Source: Pseudohongiella sp. O18
Lineage (GTDB): Bacteria > Pseudomonadota > Gammaproteobacteria > Pseudomonadales > Pseudohongiellaceae
Length of the DNA: 64,000 nt
Assembly: GCF_021729085.1 (NCBI RefSeq)
Contig: NZ_JAJSAR010000002.1
Span: forward strand, 930,001 to 994,000
Direction of reading: 5' to 3'
The position numbers and the translations under genes are program-made. Position 1 is the stretch's first letter. Each line of letters opens with the position of its first letter. A model generated the notes under the pieces. The model was not told the origin of the DNA. It saw only the letters and a list, made by a program, of their open reading frames with translations, and did not search any database. Positions 1 through 8,642 of the stretch are shown one piece after another.

Positions 1-413
1 ATCAGGCTCTGCAGCACCATCTTGGCCACAAAGCGGCTGCCACCGATGCTCAGCAGAGCAATCATCCAGAACATCGGAACAACGGCGTTGTTGGGTGACT
101 CGGGTGACAGAATAAGATAGTAGACTGCACCGAACAGTACCGCAGCAACCGACACACCCTGCAGGACGATAAATCCCGATTGCACGCCCATGTAAAGCAG
201 CAGCGCGCGGTAAAGACCTATTCGGTAGAATCCGCCGACGCTGATCATGATGGCGGCAGCGAAATAGAGCGCAAGACGCTCGCCCTGCCCCTCTGCGCCG
301 ATCCCCAGCATGTTGAATGACAACCAGGTTGCCAGGGCCAGCATGAGCCCGTCTGCCAGCATCAGCAGTATCTGCTTGACGGTGCGGGACAAGGGGATGG
401 TGTATAGGTTCAT
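1..413 (-). CDS. WbpM/CapD-like nucleotide-sugar epimerase/dehydratase, N-terminal part only
   Basis: The gene runs off the left edge of the window; only the first 137 residues are present. The ATG at 413 overlaps the stop of the upstream wbpL-like gene as ATGA. The visible part is hydrophobic, with about four membrane segments, and ends in the pattern GGSRFVAKMV. This fits the membrane N-terminal region of the WbpM/CapD/PglF family, whose cytoplasmic C-terminal domain makes UDP-sugar precursors for O-antigen or glycan synthesis. The catalytic Rossmann domain lies outside the window, so the assignment rests on the membrane part and on the wbpL neighbour, the same pairing as in the Pseudomonas O-antigen locus. 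Confidence 0.65.
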   Translation of the reverse strand, partial: MNLYTIPLSRTVKQILLMLADGLMLALATWLSFNMLGIGAEGQGERLALYFAAAIMISVGGFYRIGLYRALLLYMGVQSGFIVLQGVSVAAVLFGAVYYLILSPESPNNAVVPMFWMIALLSIGGSRFVAKMVLQSL

Positions 414-1462
414 TGACGCTCCCTGTTTCCGGCGCCCAGCAGGGCTGCCACGATCATTAACGGTACTATACCAGATATGGCAAATAACACCCCATATTCG
501 GGTCTGGTCAGAGCCAGCCATGCCAGGGGCAGCGACCACAGGACATTGACCACCATATAAGCTGCAGTAACCCTGAGATGACTGCCCCATCGCCGCGACA
601 GATGCTGGTAGGCATGCGTGCTGTGCCCTTCAGTAATTGAATGGCCGGCCAGCAGACGACGCAGCAGGGTCAGCGTGGTATCCGCAATGAACGTGGCCAT
701 CAGCAATACCCACACCCAGACTGACAGCACTCCATTGAAATGTGTGATAAGGCCCAGAAGTCCCAGGAAAAAGCCCAGGAATGTGCTGCCAACGTCACCC
801 ATAAACAGCCTGGCGGGCGGGACATTCCAATACAGAAACCCTAATGTCGCGGCAAACAGCGCGGCACATACCAGCATCAGGGGATCATCCAGGCGCCACA
901 GCATCAGGCCGGCGGCCGCGCAGACAAACAGACACTGGGCAGCTGCCAGCGTATCGATGCCATCCATGAAGTTATAGAGATTTAACAGCCAGACCAGAGC
1001 CAGCATAAGTATCAGCGCCTGCAACCAGCTGGGCATCACCAGCCAGCCACTGAAAAATGGCTCTGGCACAGGGCCCAGCAGCCACAACGCAGATGCCGCG
1101 CTGATCAAATGCAGAGGGAGGCGGATGCGCACCGGCAGCGCTTTGAAATCATCTATAAAGCCGACCATGGCCACCGGCAGGGCACAAGCAAGGACCAGCG
1201 TATACTGGAGAGTCAGGGTGCCAGAAAAAAGCAGTACCGCAATCGCCAGTGCAAGACCTGTCACTATCGCGGCGCCACCACCACGCGGCACCGCCTGCTG
1301 ATGAGCACTGCGTGCAACCGGCACGTCCAGTAAATGACGCCGCCCTACGACCACCAGCAGGGAGCACAGACACCAGGCTGCAAGCAGGCCTGTCAGCAAT
1401 GCCAGGATGTCCGTTCCAGTAATGAGATGACCAGCCAGGTCCTGGCCGGATGTGTCCTGCAT
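410..1462 (-). CDS. MraY-family undecaprenyl-phosphate sugar-1-phosphate transferase (WbpL/WecA-like)
   Basis: This integral membrane enzyme of 350 residues should transfer a sugar-1-phosphate from a UDP-sugar to undecaprenyl phosphate, starting O-antigen or a related glycan at the inner membrane. It has about ten hydrophobic segments. Family motifs are visible: DVPVARSAH with PRGGG near residues 45-62, NLYNFMDGID near 160, FMGDVGSTFLG near 220 and the HAYQ loop near 285. The WbpM-like gene follows with an ATGA overlap, so the two are translationally coupled. The sugar specificity cannot be told from sequence. A terminator separates it from the upstream comEA-like gene, so it probably has its own promoter in the short gap, though I see no clear one. 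Confidence 0.85.
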   Translation of the reverse strand: MQDTSGQDLAGHLITGTDILALLTGLLAAWCLCSLLVVVGRRHLLDVPVARSAHQQAVPRGGGAAIVTGLALAIAVLLFSGTLTLQYTLVLACALPVAMVGFIDDFKALPVRIRLPLHLISAASALWLLGPVPEPFFSGWLVMPSWLQALILMLALVWLLNLYNFMDGIDTLAAAQCLFVCAAAGLMLWRLDDPLMLVCAALFAATLGFLYWNVPPARLFMGDVGSTFLGFFLGLLGLITHFNGVLSVWVWVLLMATFIADTTLTLLRRLLAGHSITEGHSTHAYQHLSRRWGSHLRVTAAYMVVNVLWSLPLAWLALTRPEYGVLFAISGIVPLMIVAALLGAGNRERQ

Positions 1463-1481
1463 GCTTTATCCAGTTATTACA

Positions 1482-1503
1482 GAAAAGGGGCTAAACAGCC
1501 CCT
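1482..1503 (-). terminator. rho-independent terminator after the comEA-like gene
   Basis: On the minus strand AGGGGCT and AGCCCCT form a perfect 7-bp stem with a GTTT loop (1486-1503), followed directly by a run of T residues. It lies 38 bases after the stop of the comEA-like gene and before wbpL. Confidence 0.7.
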
Positions 1504-1541
1504 ATTCTAACGTATTCACTGTCACATGTGCGTAAACAGAA

Positions 1542-1898
1542 TCACTCGCCGTCACTGGACAATCGAATTTTGTGGCGATTACGCTCAAGCGTTGCCTTGC
1601 CAATCCCCCGAACACGTTCCAGGTGATCAACCTGTTCAAAGTCACCGTGCTCTTCGCGGTAGGCTATGATGTCCAGCGCACGAGTCATACCCACACCATC
1701 CAGTGCGAGTGCCAGCGTATCAGCATCGGCTGTATTGATATTCACCTGGTCTTCGACCAGCAGCGCCATGTCTGCGGTGTCAGGTGCATCATCTGACTGG
1801 GCATGAGAGACCGTGGCACCAAACAAAGCCAGTGTCAGCATGCTGAACATGGCTGACCGGCGAAGAAAACGTATTACTGAAATTGCTGATTGAGACAT
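1542..1898 (-). CDS. ComEA-like helix-hairpin-helix protein, exported
   Basis: A 118-residue protein with a signal peptide (about residues 1-34, ending SHAQ) and one helix-hairpin-helix DNA-binding domain at about 50-113, with VNINTADADTLA and RVRGIGKATLERN as its two hairpins. ComEA proteins bind incoming DNA in the periplasm during natural transformation. Short single-domain forms like this one are common in gammaproteobacteria, and many sit next to ihfB/lapA or O-antigen genes. Competence itself is not shown by this gene alone. It ends in a clear terminator. Confidence 0.8.
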   Translation of the reverse strand: MSQSAISVIRFLRRSAMFSMLTLALFGATVSHAQSDDAPDTADMALLVEDQVNINTADADTLALALDGVGMTRALDIIAYREEHGDFEQVDHLERVRGIGKATLERNRHKIRLSSDGE

Positions 1899-1997
1899 GA
1901 GGAAACTCCTTTTCCGATTGTGTATTTCTCAATTGATCAAATCATCCATGAGCCGCCAATACTAACGGGCGTCGTACTGGTTTTAGCACACCATGGA

Positions 1998-2699
1998 TCA
2001 ATTGCCAGAAATTTCCTCAAGAATGGCCTGAAGTTTGACATCCGGATGGCGCGCGCGGGTTATCGGACGACCAATCACCAGATAATTACTGCCTGCATGG
2101 ACAGCATCACCTGGCGTCACAATGCGCTTCTGGTCATCCGCCGCATCACCTGCAGGGCGGATCCCGGGCGTCACCAGCAGGAAGTTTTCACTCAGCAGCC
2201 TACGCAGCGACGCAGCCTCTGATGCGGAACAGACCACGCCATCCATGCCGCCTTCCTGGGCAATGGCAGCCAGGCGCTGGACCTGTTCCTCTGTCGCCCG
2301 GGAAATCCCCTGAGCCATCAGATCTTCTTCTGCCATGCTGGTCAGCACCGTGACGGCAACCAGCAGTGGTTTGTGATCGCTGTCGGCCAGCGCTTCACGC
2401 GCGGCCCGCATCATTGCTTCACCGCCACTGGCGTGCAGGGTCAGCATCCACACGCCCAGTTCGGCAGCCGCGGCAACTGCTTTGGCCACAGTATTGGGAA
2501 TGTCGTGGAACTTAAGGTCCAGAAAAACTTCAAAGCCGCGCTGCTGGACTTCCCGCACCAGATCCGGGCCAAAACGGGTAAAGAGCTCCTTGCCAACTTT
2601 GACGCGACAGCTTTGCGGTGAAAGTTTATCAAGCAGCGTCATTGCATCAGCACGATTATCAAAATCCAGGGCCACGATGATGCGATTGTTGTCGTTCAC
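1998..2699 (-). CDS. pyrF: orotidine-5'-phosphate decarboxylase
   Basis: PyrF decarboxylates orotidine monophosphate to UMP, the last step of pyrimidine synthesis. The TIM-barrel protein has the catalytic pattern [10 protein letters not shown] and the C-terminal phosphate-binding patterns TPGIRP and YLVIGRPI. I place the start at the GTG at 2699: it is preceded by AAGGAGAAGCTCT and gives 233 residues, the usual length. The reading frame stays open upstream to 2771, but that stretch has no family similarity. It follows lapA closely. In E. coli lapB lies between lapA and pyrF; here it does not. Confidence 0.93.
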   Translation of the reverse strand: MNDNNRIIVALDFDNRADAMTLLDKLSPQSCRVKVGKELFTRFGPDLVREVQQRGFEVFLDLKFHDIPNTVAKAVAAAAELGVWMLTLHASGGEAMMRAAREALADSDHKPLLVAVTVLTSMAEEDLMAQGISRATEEQVQRLAAIAQEGGMDGVVCSASEAASLRRLLSENFLLVTPGIRPAGDAADDQKRIVTPGDAVHAGSNYLVIGRPITRARHPDVKLQAILEEISGN

Positions 2700-2760
2700 A
2701 GAGCTTCTCCTTGAATGAGGCAATCCATACCAACTAATAAATCCGGTGATAAAAAAAGAG

Positions 2761-3069
2761 TCAGATATCACGTTCCGCGGGCGGGAATCGTGGTCGCTGT
2801 TTAAGTTCCTTTTCCAGGCGGCGAATGCGCATGCGAAGTTTCATGTCGCGAACCAGGCCAGCTCCAAGAATCACGCCAGCGAGTCCACCAACACAGAATG
2901 CAGCGATTATCCAAAGCGCGAGCGGGCGCGCCGAAAAACTCACAAATCCGAACGACAACGGCACCGGTGTTGTATTCCACAGACTGAAGGCGGTGCTGAG
3001 CAGCACAACCATCAGCAACAGCAGAATCAGCAACCAGCGTTTCATGCCTTGCATATATTGACTCTCCAC
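2761..3069 (-). CDS. lapA: LapA family inner membrane protein (DUF1049)
   Basis: A small protein of 102 residues or slightly fewer (internal ATGs at codons 6 and 9 are possible starts). Two membrane segments lie at about 11-30 and 50-72, followed by a basic coiled helix with [12 protein letters not shown]. LapA works with LapB in assembling or controlling lipopolysaccharide in enteric bacteria. The lapB gene that normally follows is missing here. The ihfB terminator precedes the gene, so it depends on readthrough or a weak local promoter. Confidence 0.8.
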   Translation of the reverse strand: MESQYMQGMKRWLLILLLLMVVLLSTAFSLWNTTPVPLSFGFVSFSARPLALWIIAAFCVGGLAGVILGAGLVRDMKLRMRIRRLEKELKQRPRFPPAERDI

Positions 3070-3070
3070 A

Positions 3071-3108
3071 AAATAAAAGCGGCGATATTCTTGCGAATTC
3101 GCCGCTTT
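3071..3108 (-). terminator. strong rho-independent terminator after ihfB
   Basis: A 10-bp stem (AAAGCGGCGA with TCGCCGCTTT, 3076-3108) lies 40 bases after the ihfB stop and, on the minus strand, runs into TTTTATTTT. It should end the cmk-rpsA-ihfB transcript before lapA. Confidence 0.85.
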
Positions 3109-3148
3109 ATTAACTGTCAGGGAAGCGTGTCCGCCGACCGCAAAATCA

Positions 3149-3439
3149 TCACTGCTCCATAGAGCTGTTCACACGGTCACGCAGTTCTTTGCCAGGCTTG
3201 AAGTGCGGCACATACTTTCCACTGAGATTCACCGGGGTGCCCGTTTTCGGATTACGTCCGACACGTGGTACCCGGTAATGCAGTGAAAAGCTGCCAAACC
3301 CGCGGATTTCAATTCGCCCGCCGTCTGACAAAGCCTCGGACATATACTCAATGATCGACTTGACGGCAAACTCACAGTCTCTTGCTGACAACTGTGTCTG
3401 TTTTGCTGCAATGCGCTCGATAAGCTCTGACTTTGTCAT
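3149..3439 (-). CDS. ihfB: integration host factor subunit beta
   Basis: A 96-residue member of the HU/IHF family. It carries the DNA-intercalating arm with [10 protein letters not shown] and the RGFGSF and [10 protein letters not shown] patterns typical of IHF-beta. With IHF-alpha it bends DNA. This matters here because sigma-54 promoters, several of which lie in this window, often need IHF. It sits 18 bases after rpsA, the usual rpsA-ihfB pair, and ends in a strong terminator. Confidence 0.96.
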   Translation of the reverse strand: MTKSELIERIAAKQTQLSARDCEFAVKSIIEYMSEALSDGGRIEIRGFGSFSLHYRVPRVGRNPKTGTPVNLSGKYVPHFKPGKELRDRVNSSMEQ

Positions 3440-3457
3440 AACGATTCCCTGCCAGTA

Positions 3458-5134
3458 TTATTTCTTTTCCATTTCGGCTTTGATCAGATCACCAATCGTG
3501 GTCGGGCCAGAGGCTGGCGCTTCCTGATTTTTGTGATCCTGAATCGCGGCTTTCTCGTCGTCAATTTCGATTGCCTTGACAGACAGACCCAGTACACGAT
3601 TCTTGCGATCAACGCTGACAACTTTAACTGTGATCTCGTCACCAGCATTCAGCACATTGCGGGCATCTTCGACTTTGTCACGGCTGATTTCGGACGCGCG
3701 CAGCGTACCAGTGATGCCGTTACCGAGGTCTACAGTTGCAGACTTGGCGTCAACTTCGGAGATGGTGCCCTTGACAATGCTGCCCTTGTCGAACTCACCG
3801 ACGTAGTTGGCGAACGGATCGTCAGACAGTTGCTTGATGCCCAGAGAAATACGCTCACGTTCCGGGTCGATGGACAGAATGACTGTCTCGATTTCATCGC
3901 CTTTCTTGTAGTTGCGCACGGCTTCTTCGCCAGTCTCATCCCAGGAGATGTCAGACAGGTGAACCAGGCCATCGATGTTGCCTTCCAGGCCGATAAAGAT
4001 ACCAAAGTCAGTGATTGACTTGATGCTGCCAGAGATCTTGTCGCCCTTGTTGTACTGCTCGGCGAAACGATCCCATGGATTCTGGAAGCACTGCTTGATA
4101 CCCAGGGAAATACGACGACGTTCTTCGTCGATGTCCAGGATCATCACTTCCACTTCATCGCCCAGCTGTACGATCTTGGATGGGTGAACGTTCTTGTTGG
4201 TCCAGTCCATTTCGGATACGTGAACCAGACCTTCAACGCCCTCTTCCAGCTCCGCAAAACAGCCGTAGTCGGTCAGGTTGGTAACACGCGCCTTGACCTT
4301 GGTGTTTTCCGGATAACGGGACTTGATATCTACCCATGGATCTTCGCCCAGCTGCTTCAGGCCCAGAGATACGCGATTACGCTCACGGTCGTACTTCAGT
4401 ACTTTAACCTTGATCTCATCGCCAACATTGACGATTTCGCTTGGGTGCTTGATACGCTTCCAGGACATGTCAGTGATGTGCAACAGACCATCAACACCGC
4501 CCAGGTCAACAAACGCGCCGTAGTCGGTCAGGTTCTTGACGATACCCTTGATGACCAGGCCTTCCTGCAGCGTAGCCAGCAGTTCGTCGCGCTCTTCCGA
4601 GCTGACAGCTTCCAGCACGGCACGACGTGAAACAACCACGTTGTTGCGCTTCTGATCCAGCTTGATCAGTTTGAATTCCAGCAGCTGGCCTTCCAGGTGC
4701 GCGGTATCGCGAATCGGGCGAATGTCCACCAGAGAGCCTGGCAGGAACGCGCGGATGTTGTTGAGGTCGACAGTGAAACCACCTTTGACCTTGCCGTTGA
4801 TGATACCCTTGACCACTTCGTTCTTTTCGAAAGCCGCTTCCAGCTCCATCCAGGACTCGGCACGCTTGGCCTTCTCTCTGGACAGACGAGTTTCACCGAA
4901 ACCGTCTTCTACGGTTTCCAGCGCCACTTTAACTTCGTCACCGATGTTCAGGGTAAATTCGCCATCTTCATCCAGGAACTGGCTCTTGGGGATGACGCCT
5001 TCGGATTTCAGTCCGGCATGGACGGTCACCCAGTCTGAGTCGATGTTTACAACGGTGCCGGTCACGATTGCGCCGGGGGTCATGTCTACATCGTTCAGAC
5101 TCTGTTCAAATAATTCAGCGAAACTTTCACTCAT
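3458..5134 (-). CDS. rpsA: 30S ribosomal protein S1
   Basis: S1 brings mRNA to the 30S subunit. The protein has 558 residues and six S1/OB-fold repeats; patterns such as [22 protein letters not shown] and later VHLSDISWD recur about every 85 residues. The start is the ATG at 5134 ([13 protein letters not shown]), matching the family; the 17 codons of open frame upstream do not. The leader back to cmk is about 200 bases and contains a terminator-like hairpin, so at least part of rpsA expression probably starts in that leader. Confidence 0.97.
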   Translation of the reverse strand: MSESFAELFEQSLNDVDMTPGAIVTGTVVNIDSDWVTVHAGLKSEGVIPKSQFLDEDGEFTLNIGDEVKVALETVEDGFGETRLSREKAKRAESWMELEAAFEKNEVVKGIINGKVKGGFTVDLNNIRAFLPGSLVDIRPIRDTAHLEGQLLEFKLIKLDQKRNNVVVSRRAVLEAVSSEERDELLATLQEGLVIKGIVKNLTDYGAFVDLGGVDGLLHITDMSWKRIKHPSEIVNVGDEIKVKVLKYDRERNRVSLGLKQLGEDPWVDIKSRYPENTKVKARVTNLTDYGCFAELEEGVEGLVHVSEMDWTNKNVHPSKIVQLGDEVEVMILDIDEERRRISLGIKQCFQNPWDRFAEQYNKGDKISGSIKSITDFGIFIGLEGNIDGLVHLSDISWDETGEEAVRNYKKGDEIETVILSIDPERERISLGIKQLSDDPFANYVGEFDKGSIVKGTISEVDAKSATVDLGNGITGTLRASEISRDKVEDARNVLNAGDEITVKVVSVDRKNRVLGLSVKAIEIDDEKAAIQDHKNQEAPASGPTTIGDLIKAEMEKK

Positions 5135-5229
5135 GTTTAATCCTGTTAAATAATCAGGCCGCGGGATCACCTCGGTGGGTGTCAACGTGGCTTCTTTTCA
5201 ACCGTGTACCAGCACACACGGGCCAATGA

Positions 5230-5264
5230 CAAAAAGCCCGCAGACGGACAGTGCTGGCTCCGTC
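5230..5264 (-). terminator. terminator or attenuator between cmk and rpsA
   Basis: GACGGA and TCCGTC (5243-5264) form a stem on the minus strand, followed by TGCGGGCTTTTTG. It lies about 70 bases after the cmk stop and about 95 bases before rpsA. It may stop cmk transcripts or act as a partial terminator in the rpsA leader. Confidence 0.45.
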
Positions 5265-5336
5265 ATCAGGCTGCTCTTGTTAACGCTTTTCTCAGGCACG
5301 CAGTTGCAGGCTCGCAACCGTTCGATCAAGTCTTTA

Positions 5337-6020
5337 TCAAGTCGACTCCCGGACCTTATTGATAACAATATCAAGGACCTGGGATATACTTAATTGTGTC
5401 GTGTCAACGCTGATCGCATCATCGGCAGGTCGTAAAGGTGCCACGGCCCGCTGACTGTCACGCGCATCACGCGCCCGGATATCCGCCAAAAGGTCGCCGA
5501 TCTTAACATCAATACCCTTTGCAATCAACTGCTTATAACGGCGATCTGCACGCTCTTCAGCAGAGGCTGTCAGGAAGATTTTAACAACCGCCTGAGGGAA
5601 TACAACCGTACCCATGTCACGCCCATCGGCCACCAGCCCGGGCGGCTGGCGGAAGTCGCGCTGACGCTGCAACAACGCATCCCGAACGGGCGGCAGGGCA
5701 GCCACGATCGATGCGTCGGCCCCGGCCTGCTCTGTGCGGATAAATCCTGACACTTCTTCGCCCTGAAACCAGACACTGTCATCAGCACCCGTTCCAAAGC
5801 GGATATCCAGCACGGCCGCCAGTGCCGCGACGGCGTTGGCATCATCAAGCTCAATGCTGGCGCGGCGTGCAGCCAGTGCCGTGAGTCGGTAAAGAGCGCC
5901 ACTATCCAGATAGTGCCAGCCAAGCTGTTCTGCTACCAGGCGGCTGATGGTGCCCTTGCCGGCGCCACCTGGTCCATCAATGGTCAGCACCGGGACCAGT
6001 TCTTCACGGCTGAACGTCAT
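5337..6020 (-). CDS. cmk: cytidylate kinase
   Basis: Cmk phosphorylates CMP and dCMP with ATP. The protein is 227 residues, the same as the E. coli enzyme, starting [11 protein letters not shown]. The P-loop reads GPGGAGKGT, followed by YLDSGALYR and later [13 protein letters not shown]. The start ATG shares its first base with the last base of the tyrA-aroA stop codon (TGATG), so translation is coupled. An upstream in-frame ATG at 6068 would extend the protein into the previous gene and lacks family support. Confidence 0.95.
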   Translation of the reverse strand: MTFSREELVPVLTIDGPGGAGKGTISRLVAEQLGWHYLDSGALYRLTALAARRASIELDDANAVAALAAVLDIRFGTGADDSVWFQGEEVSGFIRTEQAGADASIVAALPPVRDALLQRQRDFRQPPGLVADGRDMGTVVFPQAVVKIFLTASAEERADRRYKQLIAKGIDVKIGDLLADIRARDARDSQRAVAPLRPADDAISVDTTQLSISQVLDIVINKVREST

Positions 6021-7816
6021 CAAACCACCTCCGACAGGACTGCCAGCGGCACGCCGAGCCTGTGCCATATTGCGGCCAGCCCCGGGAAGCGCTGCCTATA
6101 CTCACCTGCTCCGTTAATAAAAGCTGCATGCTGTGTGCTGGTCAGCCAGGCTACTGACAGCATGGCGAGCACACTGTCTCCACGACAATCAATCTGGTTC
6201 GGTACAGTCACCCGGTCGCGTCGCAAACCGCTCACCTTCAGGGTATCACCGTCTGCTGCGCGCTCGATGGGCAGCCCTGCAGCAACCCAGGGTTGCAGTC
6301 GCTGCCAGACGCGATCACAAAAAACTTTATCCAGTTTGATATCCAGTACCTGCTGCCCTACCAGCCCGGCAGCCACCAGGGCCAGACACTGATCATCGGT
6401 CAGGGAACCCACGGGCACATTCAGGGCCAGCCGTTCATCGGACAGAGCCGCTGTACCAATCAGGATATCCCGCCCCTCAAGCATAATGTTGTAGCCAATG
6501 CCCTGCAGCGTATCCAGCAACTCCGGAAGCTGCGCGGCACCACCTTCTCCAGCAATAACGCGCACCCCCGACCCTTCGAGAGCGGTGGCGGCAATCGCCA
6601 GCGCCGCAACCTGGACCGGATCCGCCGGCAGGCTGAGCTGGCGCATGTCCTGCCCAACATCCGAAAACACCAGCAGGCTACCATTATCGGGCCCACTGAC
6701 AGGGACGCCGCCAAGCCTGAGCGCCTGCAGACGCTGCAAGGCCTGTCGATCGTCGGGAAAATTCTCCAATTGCCAGGTACCACCCTCCTTCAGAATCTCG
6801 TCCAGACACTCAAGGGCCGACTCGCTGTCGGCGCTCAGCCGGCAGCGGCCGAATACACGCACGGCGACACCGACGGTCAAAACCTCGGACGCACGCGGTG
6901 CCGTCTCACTCACGGAACACTGACCATTGCGAAAGCGCCGGATGAAATCATCCCTGACCTGCTTCGCCCGCCTGAACCTCGACTGCAGAGCATCCCCATC
7001 GGCGCGCAACAACAGCGCGCGCATCTGCTGCAGGTCCGCCATGTAGTGATCAAGGACAGCTACGGTGGCATCGCGGTTTGCCAGAAAGATATCGCGCCAC
7101 ATGACAGGGTCGCTGGAGGCGATACGGCTAAAATCGGCAAACCCGCCCGCTGCAAAATCAAACACCTGCTGGCTGCGATCAGGCTCTCCTACCGACTCGA
7201 CCAGTGTATTCACCAGCGTATAGGCCAGCAGATGCGGCAGATGGCTGGTGCCAGCCAGCACCTGGTCGTGACGCTGCGCATTCATCGCCCGCACATCCGC
7301 GCCCAGACATTGCCACAGCGCCATCACAGTGCGCAGCGCCAGGGGATCATTCTCAGGGATGGGTGTCAGAATAACCTTTCGATTCTGATACAGGTCGGAT
7401 CGCGACGCAGCATAACCACTTTGCTCCGAACCGGCGATCGGATGCCCGGCAATGAAGCGGCTTACACGTGTACCGAGGGCTGCGCGAGCATCCGCGATGA
7501 CATTGGCTTTGACGCTGGCCGCATCGGTCACAATTGTGTTTTCTCCAAGCAGCGGCGCTATCTGCTCAAGCATCCGCACCACCGTTAAAGTCGGCGTGGC
7601 GATCAGGATGATGTCAGCTTCGGGAACCAGCGTACTGAGGTCAGTCGAGAAAGCGTGAATACTGCCATCAAGCAAGGCAGCCTGCAGCTGGCTCTCGTCG
7701 CGGCCGCAGGCCAGCACTCGGGCGCAGTGGCCTCCTGCGATCAGCCCACGCGCTACGGAGCCGCCAATCAGACCCAGGCCAACAATAAGAACTGTTTTTC
7801 CTTCAAGAAGTTGCAC
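6020..7816 (-). CDS. tyrA: prephenate dehydrogenase fused to a truncated, degenerate EPSP synthase domain
   Basis: The first 290 residues or so are a complete prephenate dehydrogenase for tyrosine synthesis: the nucleotide site [22 protein letters not shown] and [11 protein letters not shown] are all present. The rest (about 310-598) aligns by eye with the later half of AroA, as in the 740-750-residue TyrA-AroA fusions of Pseudomonas, but is badly eroded. The GSKS(I/L)SNR loop and most of the first lobe are missing. KESDR has become FCDR, and the GDHR(I/M)AM motif has become GDSVLAM. EPSP synthase activity is therefore unlikely. It starts with GTG at 7816 inside the end of pheA and is coupled to cmk at its end. 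A working aroA should exist elsewhere. Confidence 0.85.
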   Translation of the reverse strand: MQLLEGKTVLIVGLGLIGGSVARGLIAGGHCARVLACGRDESQLQAALLDGSIHAFSTDLSTLVPEADIILIATPTLTVVRMLEQIAPLLGENTIVTDAASVKANVIADARAALGTRVSRFIAGHPIAGSEQSGYAASRSDLYQNRKVILTPIPENDPLALRTVMALWQCLGADVRAMNAQRHDQVLAGTSHLPHLLAYTLVNTLVESVGEPDRSQQVFDFAAGGFADFSRIASSDPVMWRDIFLANRDATVAVLDHYMADLQQMRALLLRADGDALQSRFRRAKQVRDDFIRRFRNGQCSVSETAPRASEVLTVGVAVRVFGRCRLSADSESALECLDEILKEGGTWQLENFPDDRQALQRLQALRLGGVPVSGPDNGSLLVFSDVGQDMRQLSLPADPVQVAALAIAATALEGSGVRVIAGEGGAAQLPELLDTLQGIGYNIMLEGRDILIGTAALSDERLALNVPVGSLTDDQCLALVAAGLVGQQVLDIKLDKVFCDRVWQRLQPWVAAGLPIERAADGDTLKVSGLRRDRVTVPNQIDCRGDSVLAMLSVAWLTSTQHAAFINGAGEYRQRFPGLAAIWHRLGVPLAVLSEVV

Positions 7817-8642
7817 GAGGATACGAACCCAAATTCTTGATTTTCACTGCGCAATCCGCAAGCTGTTTGAATACCTGCCTGACCGCCGTGTCGTCATTGT
7901 GACCTTCAAAGTCGATAAAAAATACGTACGACCACATGTCGTCCCGCGCCGGCCGCGTCTCCAGCCGGGTGAGACTCACCTGATACTGATCGAAGGGCGC
8001 CAGCAGGCGAAACAGCGCTCCGGGCTTGTTTTCGGCGTACACCAGAATGGATGTTTTGTCGTGACCGGTGGGAACTGTCACGTGCTTGCGTGACAGGACC
8101 AGAAAGCGGGTGGTGTTGCTTTTGCGGTCATGAATATTCGCGGCCTGAATCTCCAAGCCATAAAGTGCGGCTGCAATATCGCCGGCTATGGCTGCAGTTG
8201 ATGCGTCTTCTGACGCCAGCCGGGCAGCTTCGGCGTTGCTGCTCACCTCGACCAGTTCCATACCTGGATGATTGGCACGCAACCACAGGCGACACTGTCC
8301 CAGCGATTGCTTGTGAGAAACTATACGGCGCAGACTGCCCAACTGGCTGGAGTCCTTCACCAGTAGATTGTGCGCTATCGGCAAAAACACCTCGCCAACA
8401 ATGGTCAGCGAGGTATCCATCAGGCAATCCAGTGTGGTGTTGACGGCGCCTTCTGTAGAGTTCTCAACCGGGACCACGCCGTAATCAGCCTTGCCGGCTT
8501 CAACTTCCAGGAACACATCGTCAATGGTTGCTACGCTGTGCCGGCCAACAGACTTATCATCACCGAAATACTGATTTACCGCCGCATGAGAGAATGTCCC
8601 CAACGGTCCGAGGAAGGCAACTACTGGTGCCACCTCAGTCAT
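7803..8642 (-). CDS. pheA: prephenate dehydratase, single-function form with ACT domain
   Basis: Prephenate dehydratase makes phenylpyruvate for phenylalanine synthesis. The 279-residue protein starts directly with [13 protein letters not shown] and has the catalytic TTRF pattern near residue 175. A C-terminal ACT domain (about 190-275, [10 protein letters not shown] and LTRLETRP) should bind phenylalanine for feedback control. There is no N-terminal chorismate mutase domain, unlike the bifunctional P-protein of Pseudomonas and E. coli. The ATG at 8642 overlaps the gyrA stop by 8 bases, and its end overlaps tyrA by 14, so gyrA-pheA-tyrA-cmk is one tightly packed run. Confidence 0.93.
   Translation of the reverse strand: MTEVAPVVAFLGPLGTFSHAAVNQYFGDDKSVGRHSVATIDDVFLEVEAGKADYGVVPVENSTEGAVNTTLDCLMDTSLTIVGEVFLPIAHNLLVKDSSQLGSLRRIVSHKQSLGQCRLWLRANHPGMELVEVSSNAEAARLASEDASTAAIAGDIAAALYGLEIQAANIHDRKSNTTRFLVLSRKHVTVPTGHDKTSILVYAENKPGALFRLLAPFDQYQVSLTRLETRPARDDMWSYVFFIDFEGHNDDTAVRQVFKQLADCAVKIKNLGSYPRATS

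Noticed and set aside
6293-7588. A 431-codon open frame opposite tyrA
   Set aside because: Antisense shadow with no recognisable domain; TyrA motifs on the other strand are clear.
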